From an uncultured Alphaproteobacteria bacterium (GTDB taxonomy: Bacteria; Pseudomonadota; Alphaproteobacteria; Rs-D84): 21,839 bases of DNA. Shown here piece by piece: positions 16,401 to 21,839 of this stretch. Both the position numbers and the translations under genes were made by a program. Position 1 is the first letter of the stretch. The number at the start of each line of letters is the position of its first letter. Location of the stretch: the NCBI GenBank assembly GCA_946611025.1, contig CAMOCR010000005.1, positions 1 to 21,839 of the forward strand, read 5' to 3'. Below the pieces are notes generated by a model. That model made no database searches. It was not told where the DNA came from and worked only from the letters and a program-made list of their open reading frames with translations.

Positions 16401-19119
16401 TCAAATGCAATTCACCATGTGCAACAGTAACATCTTGTCCATTTAAAGTACCAGCAACTTTGACAATACCGGTATTAGTGGCACCTGCATTAACCCACAT
16501 TGTGCCGCTGCCACCACCATCTATACCACCATCCAGTGCCAGGGTTCTGTCGGCGGCGGCATTAAGTGTTAAAGCACCGCTGTTATAAATATCACTTTTA
16601 AAAATAACCCCGCCTGCTTGTACATTGTTGCCACTGAATGTGATATCTTTATTTATTGCATTAACCGTGACAAGTCCACTACCTGCATTATAAATACCAG
16701 CACCACCCCTTACCTTGCCTTCTGCATCAAGTACGGTGTCAACCACATTGTTCTTGACCACAGTATCTGTCAAAGTTATTTCACCGGCACTGTTATAAAT
16801 ACCGGCACCTTTACCAGCAGCTGAATTATTCTCTATAACAGAGTTAGTTAAGGTCAAACTTCCCTTGTTATCAAAGATGGCACCACCATTATTTATCGCA
16901 TGATTATTCTTAATCACAGTATCTTCAATTGTGACATTTGCTGAATTTATAGCAATAGCGCCTCCAACATCCGAACTTGAATTACCCAGGTCAGATGTAT
17001 CCCCACCAAATGTGACACCTTTTATTGTTGCAGTCCCAGATTGTGCGTTTATTGCACCACCACGCGCATTTGCTTCGTTCCCTGTATATGTTCCACCTGT
17101 TATATTCAGAGTTCCCTTGCTGTAAATCGCACCACCACGTGCCCCTTCGCCATTCGCCTTATTATTAACAAAATCTGCATTTGTTTCTAACGTTGCATCC
17201 GTAGCATTGTAAATTGCACCGCCACCCGTTGTGCCGTTTGCTTTATTGCCTGTAAATATACCACTAACTGTTAACTGTCCTGCATTATTATAAATCGCCC
17301 CACCTGTTTCTGCGATGTTGCCGACTTTATACGATGGTGTTAATTGAACTTCATTAAATATCGCATTAACCAAATTCATTGTCCCAGCGTTATAAACAGC
17401 ACCACCTTTTTCTGCACTGTTGCCGGCAAATGTGGAATCGGTTAAATACATGCTCCCGACCTGTTTTTCACCGGCATTCAGTATGTCGCCATCTTGACCA
17501 ACATGGTTATAAATGGCACCACCATTTGCCGCCTGGTTAGATACAAATTCAGAGTTTTCAACAGAAACAGCACCAGCATGAGATGCGCTGTTATAGAAAT
17601 AATTATCAATGGCACCACCTGTTGTTGCTGCAACATTACCATTAAATTTGGTACCACTTATATCCAGGGCGGCATCTTTGTTGTTTCCATCTTTAAACTT
17701 TCTCATGCCCAGGGCACCAGCCGAGGCCGCAGAAGTATTGTTCTCGAAAACAGAACCAGATACAGAATTAAGTGTAGAAGTAGACACAGCCCCCAGGAAC
17801 AGGCCACCAGCACCATCATCTGTCGCGCTTAACGCTTTGTTGCCACTAACAGTTACATCTGTCATTTTAACCGATTTGAACAAGTCCAAGGCACCACCAG
17901 ATGCAGCCTCGTTGTTTGTAAACTTACTGCGGTTAATTTCTATATCACTTTTTGTGCCGGCATAAATTGCACCACCAAAACCACTATCACCTACTGCTTT
18001 ATTGCTATCGAACACAGAATCTTCAATAACGGCTTTGCCACTTACAAACATGGCCGCGCCCAACTGATACTGTGATGTTCCCTCAACTTTATTTCTTGTA
18101 AACAAAGCATCCTTAACTGTTGTATCACTGCCCACTGTTGTGCGTACAGCACCACCATAACTGCCCGCCTTGTTATCTGCAAAAGTAGCCTTGTTATCAG
18201 CATTACCAGCTATTGTCATTTTACCAGCATTATAAATCGCACCACCATCATCATTAGAAGAACCATTTGCAAACGTTGCACCATTGGTTGCGTTAATATT
18301 TAATTCCGCACCGCTATTCACAACCATGCGCGAACCATCAATATTGATTGTCCCCGCATTCAATGTTGTTTTACCATTGGAATCAATGTTACCACCGTTA
18401 AAATCTTCCAAAGACAATGTGGTTTCTTTTGTGAACGTTAGCTGTGAACCATTCGTCACAGATATAGAATCCGCATTAACGGTTGTCCCGTTAACCGTCA
18501 CGGTTGACCCATCAAACGACATTTTACCCGCATTTGCGTGTGTCGTATCCAAACGTGAAAACATATACACACCCGGTGCCGTATCGTTTGCGTTGTCATA
18601 ACCACCTTCGCTGTTTATCTTTGCCGCAATCTTGTCATAAACGCCCGTGTGTTCCGCGTTCGTATAATCTTCGTTCCAACCAACACCGGCCCAATTTGCC
18701 AAATCAACATCGTTATTGATGTTGTCACCGTCCGTATCCCACTGATAATTATATGCAAATGTATCGTTGGCGGCATCTATTGCGCGCAATTCCAACGACA
18801 CGGGTCCAACATACATATTACTGTTTGTCACGGAAAGAGATTGCCCAACCATATTATACGACGGAATATCGTTTTGGTATTTATCGCCATCCCAATTATT
18901 TATACGACGACCACCAATTGTCGCCTGTCTGACCGGGGCATTCGCCAAAACAATATCACCAAAAACCCATGCGTTACCCGTTGTATTCGGGTCGTTATTT
19001 GCCATCGCGGGTGCCGTTGCAATCAATCCCAATGCGATTGCGTTGCACAAAATGCCGTGGCGCAAGACCGCACGATATGCCGATGTCAATGCTTGGATTG
19101 TGGTTCTGGTTTGTTTCAT
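13453..19119 (-). CDS. Giant surface adhesin: Pmp-like beta-helix passenger fused to YadA-type trimeric autotransporter anchor
   Basis: A 1888-aa protein. A 40-residue, somewhat extended signal peptide ends at APAMA. Residues about 275-870 contain some fifteen GGA[I/V/L] motifs (GGAIYNAG, GGAVYNAG) alternating with FxxN (FADN, FTRN, FENN, FAGN). This is the hallmark of chlamydial Pmp-type right-handed beta-helices. A further Asn/Gly/Thr-rich passenger extends to about 1340, followed by tail-fibre-like sequence (NDAGYQTATQV) and three 28-aa repeats around SGYGITDAYTKGEVD. Coiled-coil stalk segments (SNTASVATNLNQL) lead to ANSYTDKRVESLDKNLSAG and a last stretch ending in an aromatic residue (FKLF), typical of the YadA anchor (type Vc secretion). 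Ribosome site AGGAGAG (19132-19126). Probably mediates attachment; the ligand is unknown. Confidence 0.9.
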   Translation of the reverse strand: MKQTRTTIQALTSAYRAVLRHGILCNAIALGLIATAPAMANNDPNTTGNAWVFGDIVLANAPVRQATIGGRRINNWDGDKYQNDIPSYNMVGQSLSVTNSNMYVGPVSLELRAIDAANDTFAYNYQWDTDGDNINNDVDLANWAGVGWNEDYTNAEHTGVYDKIAAKINSEGGYDNANDTAPGVYMFSRLDTTHANAGKMSFDGSTVTVNGTTVNADSISVTNGSQLTFTKETTLSLEDFNGGNIDSNGKTTLNAGTINIDGSRMVVNSGAELNINATNGATFANGSSNDDGGAIYNAGKMTIAGNADNKATFADNKAGSYGGAVRTTVGSDTTVKDALFTRNKVEGTSQYQLGAAMFVSGKAVIEDSVFDSNKAVGDSGFGGAIYAGTKSDIEINRSKFTNNEAASGGALDLFKSVKMTDVTVSGNKALSATDDGAGGLFLGAVSTSTLNSVSGSVFENNTSAASAGALGMRKFKDGNNKDAALDISGTKFNGNVAATTGGAIDNYFYNSASHAGAVSVENSEFVSNQAANGGAIYNHVGQDGDILNAGEKQVGSMYLTDSTFAGNSAEKGGAVYNAGTMNLVNAIFNEVQLTPSYKVGNIAETGGAIYNNAGQLTVSGIFTGNKANGTTGGGAIYNATDATLETNADFVNNKANGEGARGGAIYSKGTLNITGGTYTGNEANARGGAINAQSGTATIKGVTFGGDTSDLGNSSSDVGGAIAINSANVTIEDTVIKNNHAINNGGAIFDNKGSLTLTNSVIENNSAAGKGAGIYNSAGEITLTDTVVKNNVVDTVLDAEGKVRGGAGIYNAGSGLVTVNAINKDITFSGNNVQAGGVIFKSDIYNSGALTLNAAADRTLALDGGIDGGGSGTMWVNAGATNTGIVKVAGTLNGQDVTVAHGELHLIDDDPMLVDTEGAYLAGSTINVASGATINTIDDAIQDLSSFVTLADGAGIKGDINFELGTADKYASETGAVTYKMGNLIGAVGSGVKNIQVASNGTKVNKDAGFGWFNSATGLTLESSGAADGMIKLTGLSGGIGQAADASATVNEVKYDLTEDESVVESKSLYNKFVLTGDGTTDADKGLELAGADLTVADGATAEINDLKLAGTGAINNAATGVLKINNSNVGVRVRNAGILYSDPTTYADTLTNTGVANIDGDTFAATGVLENYNVANLTNATFETDATITGTGTTNLVSGTTAFNSTANSNTVKVASGAGFTGALVGGTLNTHNGAIDTISGAFNGGNVVLDAKLGTTPTADRITGNAGTITEINILGTEYGTTNSATLTVGGTLDSNVQINGMNYYTSVVDNGDGTVTFSDKLINKSTLDTTLADYATSDDLTTGLAGKQDTIDDLATIRSGAAAGATALQSSALADTALTGNTTAENLAVSGTMTVGGNAVLTSASTLDGAKLTGGSVAQSALSSDVQTLLGKANTALQSGANITALNNDAGYQTATQVSGAITTALAGKADAATTLAGYGITDAYTKTQVDTALAAKADAATTLSGYGITDAYTKGEVDTALATKADAATTLSGYGITDAYTKGEVDNAITTALANTNGQGGAYQTETAVETKIENTAENATFTASTANSNSGSLNGANTVKGAINNVAGAVDTLANNMGKVHGLVSNENGVKTLHETNNSTNTSNVVGGEYKGNLAVGTTVEDHLIALDNAIGTMSALDTTNGWLSNTASVATNLQSLDNAAASNAQKIQKIVDGTTTVAKATDATNAVNATNDGQGRNIASTYATLQLVNDTVGDMATVSGTHVSNTASVATNLNQLSAAIDSISADSIAAANSYTDKRVESLDKNLSAGVAGAVALSSVAVSGVERGEVSVGAGYGYFNGQSAAAVGAAMGLSNRWSINAGAGISNADVSFRAGTNYKFKLF
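14455..14706 (-). repeat. Three tandem 84-bp coding repeats in the adhesin stalk
   Basis: The phrase CTTGGTATATGCATCAGTGA recurs at 14482, 14566 and (one base offset in the first C context) 14650, giving an exact 84-bp period. Each unit encodes 28 residues of the form K-A-D-A-A-T-T-L-[A/S]-G-Y-G-I-T-D-A-Y-T-K, then a variable end (TQVDTALAA, GEVDTALAT, GEVDNAITT). Similar units occur in phage tail fibres and trimeric adhesins. Near-identity at DNA level makes copy-number change by recombination or slippage plausible. Confidence 0.9.
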
Positions 19120-19207
19120 GATGGACTCTCCTTTTCTGTTTTTTACTGATTACAGGCTAAAACATTTATTTTTCTTTTCAACTTTTTTTTATGTATATAC
19201 ACCCAAT

Positions 19208-19239
19208 CGCGCATCGTGCGCGCGGTTGCGCGTACGCAA
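19208..19239. repeat. Two adjacent GC-rich hairpins upstream of the adhesin
   Basis: CGCGCA-TCG-TGCGCG (19208-19222) and TTGCG-CGTA-CGCAA (19226-19239) are perfect short hairpins in otherwise AT-rich sequence, about 90-120 nt before the adhesin ATG. On the minus strand a TATAAT (19256-19251) lies just upstream, so they could fall in the adhesin 5' leader. No T tract follows on the minus strand, so a terminator is unlikely. Function unknown. Confidence 0.5.
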
Positions 19240-19250
19240 AATTTTATTCA

Positions 19251-19256
19251 ATTATA
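19251..19256 (-). promoter_or_regulatory. Possible -10 element of an adhesin promoter
   Basis: TATAAT on the minus strand (19256-19251), but the region 17-18 nt upstream (TTTTAG or TTTTTA) is a poor -35. A TTGAAA nearer the gene (about 19180) has no properly spaced -10. The adhesin promoter is therefore not settled from sequence alone. Confidence 0.25.
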
Positions 19257-19275
19257 TGATTTTGATTTTATTCCT

Positions 19276-19326
19276 AAAAAAACTTTCCCCGATTCGAAAA
19301 CGATTCGGTTTGGTTTATAAAACCGA
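19276..19326 (-). terminator. Putative terminator of the GT8-kinase operon (two overlapping hairpins)
   Basis: Immediately after the last kinase stop codon, TCGGTTT pairs with AAACCGA (19326-19320 with 19311-19305). It overlaps a second stem CCGAATCG/CGAATCGG (19308-19301 with 19296-19289, one mismatch, TTTT loop), followed after six bases by seven T on the minus strand. Two GATTC (GANTC) sites lie in the second stem (19291-19295, 19302-19306), one helical turn apart. Confidence 0.5.
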
Positions 19327-20025
19327 TTATTTCCACAATTTCAAATATTCACGCAGTAATTTTTGTTTCATGCCATCGCGGTGGGTGCCACTGGTGAAAA
19401 ACATATAAAAATCACCGAACTTGGCATCTTCCCAATCAATAAACGCCACGACATCAAATGTTTTTGAATCTAAAATAAAATTGTCCCACAAATCGTTATT
19501 GTTCCAACCGTGCATAATATCTGGCTTTTCCATGCGGCGCGGTTTCAGGTCGCGAATTTCGCGCGGGTCGGCGGTACCAACAACATATAAAAATTTCGCT
19601 AATTGTTTTGCAACCCTGTCTTCGATTACATCCCTGGTTTTTTCGTCCAGCGCATGATACCCCACCCCATGAATATATTCATAGCGGCGAACCGCCACAC
19701 CATCGCAATCAAATATTTGCATTTTTGGAATCTTAATCGGCGAAATCGGGCGCAATGCATCGGTTATGCGCTTTTCCCGCGTGGCAATTGCGCGCCCATC
19801 GTCACGAATTGGAAATTTAAAGACATACTTATTATCCAACACCACAACAAAATTTATACAACGGTGCCCAAACACACAACGCACATTTGGGTGGCGCGCG
19901 GTTGAAAATGATTTTACAAATCGCACATATTTATGCACCGGCGTACGCAGGCGCGCACGCACACGATGCCGCAAATTGCGCCACGGAACAAGTCCAGAAA
20001 TAATGTTTGCAATAACCCCTCGCAT
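19327..20025 (-). CDS. Phosphotransferase/LPS-kinase-like protein (paralogue B)
   Basis: A 232-aa protein with kinase-fold (APH/choline-kinase-like) features. These are an N-lobe lysine in YVFKFP (Lys70), a helix-C type glutamate in REKRI (Glu84), a catalytic loop NNNDLWDNFIL (Asp178, Asn182), and the metal-binding IDWEDAKFGDF (Asp197). The Asp-to-Asn distance is four residues, one shorter than the usual HGDxxxxN spacing. It follows paralogue A by 1 nt and shares a 29-residue identical block with it (76-104). Together with the upstream GT8 gene this suggests phosphorylation of an LPS-core or capsule sugar. The substrate is inferred, and aminoglycoside or other small-molecule phosphotransfer cannot be excluded. 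Confidence 0.75.
   Translation of the reverse strand: MRGVIANIISGLVPWRNLRHRVRARLRTPVHKYVRFVKSFSTARHPNVRCVFGHRCINFVVVLDNKYVFKFPIRDDGRAIATREKRITDALRPISPIKIPKMQIFDCDGVAVRRYEYIHGVGYHALDEKTRDVIEDRVAKQLAKFLYVVGTADPREIRDLKPRRMEKPDIMHGWNNNDLWDNFILDSKTFDVVAFIDWEDAKFGDFYMFFTSGTHRDGMKQKLLREYLKLWK
19715..19788. repeat. Near-identical 74-nt block shared by the two kinase genes (copy in paralogue B)
   Basis: 19715-19770 is identical over 56 nt to 20451-20506. After one C/T difference a further 17 nt match. The block encodes the lobe-linking segment containing REKRITDALRPISPIKIPKM. Flanking coding sequence is much more diverged, which suggests gene conversion or a very recent exchange. Confidence 0.85.
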
Positions 20026-20026
20026 T

Positions 20027-20767
20027 TTATTTTTTCCCGCCGTTGTATTTTAAATATAACTTTGAATATTCCGCCATGACTTCGACCCCCATGTATCGAT
20101 AGTCGCGCTTTTCCCATGTACGCGTTGCGACATATAATGCCGGCATAAAACTTTGGAACGCGGCATCTTCCCAGTCGATAAAATATGTAATGTTAAATTT
20201 ATCATCCAACATAAAGTTTTGCCAAATGTCCCCCTGGAACCAGCCGTACATATACCCCGGTTTTGCATTTGGTGTTGGTTTCAAATCGCGAATTTCCACC
20301 GGATCGGCAATGCCAATTGTATAAATCATGTTCGCAATTTGCGCGGCGATTTGGTTTCGGTGAGCACGAATCTGGATTGGTTGTACATCCGACAGTAATG
20401 TTCCATGCGCAAATTCATAGCGACGAATCGCAATACCATTGTGTTCAATAATTTGCATTTTTGGAATCTTAATCGGCGAAATCGGGCGCAATGCATCGGT
20501 TATGCGTTTTTCCCGCGTGGCAATCGCACGACCATCGCTTTTTAGCGGGAATTTGAACACATATTTATCGTTCAACAACACGACAAAATTATTACAGCCC
20601 CGCCCCACCCGCGTCTTGATTTTGCACTGTTTCATATTACGCGCATAGTGACGCACAAAACGAACATATCCAAATACACGCGGATATCGCAACATAACGC
20701 GTACTTTATCCCGCAATTTTTTGTTTGGGATAATCGCCGCAATAACATTAGATATAAAATGCCACAT
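20027..20767 (-). CDS. Phosphotransferase/LPS-kinase-like protein (paralogue A)
   Basis: 246 aa from the ATG at 20765-20767, five nt after the GT8 stop; a longer in-frame ORF extends back into the GT8 gene and is not the likely start. Kinase-fold residues: Lys72 in YVFKFP, Glu86 in REKRI, catalytic loop GWFQGDIWQNFML (Asp180, Asn184), and Asp198 in YFIDWEDA. The His that usually begins the catalytic loop is not obvious. The N-terminal 45 residues are basic and resemble paralogue B (NKKLRDKVR versus WRNLRHRVR). Cotranscribed with GT8 and paralogue B. A surface-glycan phosphorylation role is inferred from context. Confidence 0.75.
   Translation of the reverse strand: MWHFISNVIAAIIPNKKLRDKVRVMLRYPRVFGYVRFVRHYARNMKQCKIKTRVGRGCNNFVVLLNDKYVFKFPLKSDGRAIATREKRITDALRPISPIKIPKMQIIEHNGIAIRRYEFAHGTLLSDVQPIQIRAHRNQIAAQIANMIYTIGIADPVEIRDLKPTPNAKPGYMYGWFQGDIWQNFMLDDKFNITYFIDWEDAAFQSFMPALYVATRTWEKRDYRYMGVEVMAEYSKLYLKYNGGKK
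20451..20524. repeat. Near-identical 74-nt block shared by the two kinase genes (copy in paralogue A)
   Basis: The partner of 19715-19788 in direct orientation about 736 bp away, with one mismatch at 20507. Direct repeats of this length could also recombine to delete or fuse the two kinase genes. Confidence 0.85.
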
Positions 20768-20772
20768 AATAT

Positions 20773-21687
20773 TTATTCCCTGAACAATCCGGTTTTGTTT
20801 GCAACATCCCACCAATATTTTGAAAACACTGGTCGTACACCCGTCGACCATGGTTTAACATAATCACTGTAATGCAAACACACCAAATTATGTTTCAAAT
20901 CATCAATCTGGGGTTTCGAATACAGTTTGAATATGCGCGAACCGTGTGAAATCTGGAAATTATAGCGCAATGGCAAAAATGCAATTCGCCCCTTTAATGT
21001 ATAATTTAACACATCTTGGTCGGGGTTATAGTATTCGTTTTCACGCGATGCGCGAATCCATTTATCATAGATTTTTTCTTTTCTAATTTTGTCCAAGTCC
21101 ATCAACAAGAATCCAGAATTTATATATCCGTCTGCACGTGTTGGCACCGCCGCAATAACATTTTTGCCCAAATCATATTCATATATATCAATCAAATCGC
21201 GAAAGAATATCATGTCCATGTCGGCATATATTATGCGCGATACATTCGGCAATAACTTTGGCAACATCAACCGATACCACATTGCGATTGGCCATTTGCG
21301 CCGCTTGGATTCATCAAAATCATGATTGCCATGAATAAAGTGAATTGACGATTTATGTGGCTTAATCGTATTGCGCATCATATCACACAGCGATTTATCA
21401 ACATCTGCATCAATTACACAATATATATCATAATCGCAACGCCCCGCCGATGCGTCCAACAGCGATTTCATCGTCACCGCCGCGCACCGCGCGCCACGCG
21501 CGTTAAAGCAAAATGCCACCGGAATTTTTGTTGGGTATTTAATGCGCGGAATCTGTGTTTGTCCAACCGTCGCAATAAGCCCGTGATAACGAATGCGATC
21601 GCGGTTCAGTCGCCGCTGGGGTCGGGTTTTACCGAACAAACCAGCAAAATTTGACGTCACCTGACGCAGCAAACCATATTTGTACAT
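20773..21687 (-). CDS. Glycosyltransferase family 8 (LPS galactosyl/glucosyltransferase-like)
   Basis: 304 aa from ATG 21685-21687, which has AAGGGGG five nt upstream; a GTG two codons earlier overlaps that ribosome site and is less likely. This is a GT-A fold retaining transferase using a UDP-sugar. Visible features: PVAFCFNARGARCAAVTMKS at the nucleotide-binding end, the metal-binding DxD as YADMDMIFFRDL (156-158), NSGFLLMDL (190-198) and QDVLNYTLKG (224-233). LHYSDYVKPW is near the C-terminus, the usual GT8 H-x-x-x-x-K-P-W element. No membrane segment is seen, so it probably acts at the cytoplasmic face on LPS core or a similar acceptor. First gene of an operon with two kinase-like genes. 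Confidence 0.92.
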   Translation of the reverse strand: MYKYGLLRQVTSNFAGLFGKTRPQRRLNRDRIRYHGLIATVGQTQIPRIKYPTKIPVAFCFNARGARCAAVTMKSLLDASAGRCDYDIYCVIDADVDKSLCDMMRNTIKPHKSSIHFIHGNHDFDESKRRKWPIAMWYRLMLPKLLPNVSRIIYADMDMIFFRDLIDIYEYDLGKNVIAAVPTRADGYINSGFLLMDLDKIRKEKIYDKWIRASRENEYYNPDQDVLNYTLKGRIAFLPLRYNFQISHGSRIFKLYSKPQIDDLKHNLVCLHYSDYVKPWSTGVRPVFSKYWWDVANKTGLFRE

Positions 21688-21714
21688 AAGCACCCCCTTA
21701 ACTTACATACTAGG

Positions 21715-21744
21715 AACATAATCAAAAACCACACAAAAAGTCAA
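21715..21744 (-). promoter_or_regulatory. Sigma70-type promoter for the GT8-kinase operon
   Basis: On the minus strand: -35 TTGACT (21744-21739), an 18-nt spacer and -10 TATGTT (21720-21715). Predicted start is near 21708, about 20 nt before the GT8 ATG, which leaves room for the AAGGGGG ribosome site. Confidence 0.55.
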
Positions 21745-21783
21745 TAAATTAAAGACGATATTTATTCAATCATCATCACAATC

Positions 21784-21828
21784 AATCCAGCTGGATTCCC
21801 TCGACACTTCGTGTCTGCGGGCAACCCG
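21784..21828. repeat. Nested palindromes at the right edge, resembling a dispersed intergenic element
   Basis: A perfect 14-bp palindrome AATCCAGCTGGATT (21784-21797) is followed by hairpins GACAC-TTC-GTGTC (21803-21815) and CGGG-CAA-CCCG (21818-21828). This resembles the palindromic repeats scattered through many alphaproteobacterial genomes (arms around CTGGATTCCC). It may continue past the window edge. No tRNA or protein gene is supported here. Confidence 0.45.
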
Positions 21829-21839
21829 TAACGATTTCA

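Noticed and set aside
19208..19239. Terminator for the GT8-kinase operon
   Set aside because: No T tract follows the GC hairpins on the minus strand; the overlapping hairpins at 19276-19326 fit better.
20768..20851. N-terminal extension of kinase paralogue A
   Set aside because: It lies inside the GT8 3' end and is out of character with paralogue B, whose start aligns with the ATG at 20765-20767.
21780..21839. tRNA or other structured RNA gene at the right edge
   Set aside because: The hairpins do not form a cloverleaf and no conserved T- or D-loop sequence is present.

Overview
The window looks like chromosome from an uncultured, probably host- or gut-associated alphaproteobacterium. The strongest marker is a full-length CcrM-type GANTC adenine methyltransferase with its C-terminal RAMA domain. 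NrdR, RNase HII, ClpP/ClpX and IF-1 of alphaproteobacterial flavour support this. I cannot name the genus. Base composition is AT-leaning, intergenic gaps are short, and most promoters I can read have a -35 starting TTGC. There are no rRNA, tRNA, CRISPR or transposase genes.

Left part (1-6110): a locus of cysteine-rich secreted proteins built around infA. Two minus-strand genes (a 698-aa protein and, 25 nt downstream, a paralogue cut by the window edge) diverge from infA. After infA's terminator comes a third paralogue (830 aa), then a 233-aa secreted cysteine-containing protein. The three paralogues share a signal peptide followed by a signature close to C-R-D-A-Y-x2-C-M-D-x-F-C. I recognise no named family; this is the best candidate for an undescribed envelope or secreted system in the window.

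Middle (6128-13410): housekeeping genes. On the minus strand, in transcription order: nrdR, a soluble lytic transglycosylase, rnhB and pgk are tightly packed, and rnhB and pgk overlap. After a 143-nt gap containing a promoter come clpP and clpX. ccrM is divergent from nrdR. ClpP carries Asn in place of the catalytic Asp. Bidirectional terminators with AAAC loops separate the convergent pairs at 6087-6110 and 13422-13445.

Right part (13453-21839): cell surface. A 1888-aa adhesin (minus) joins a Pmp-like beta-helix passenger (GGA[I/V/L] and FxxN motifs) to tail-fibre-like 28-residue repeats and a YadA-type trimeric autotransporter anchor. Upstream, an operon of a GT8 glycosyltransferase and two tandem paralogous phosphotransferase-fold kinases probably decorates LPS or another surface glycan. 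The right edge holds nested palindromes resembling a dispersed intergenic repeat.

Working picture: a conserved core (cell-cycle methylation, proteolysis, glycolysis, wall turnover, dNTP regulation) is flanked by fast-evolving surface modules: secreted cysteine-rich proteins on one side, an adhesin and glycan-decoration genes on the other.
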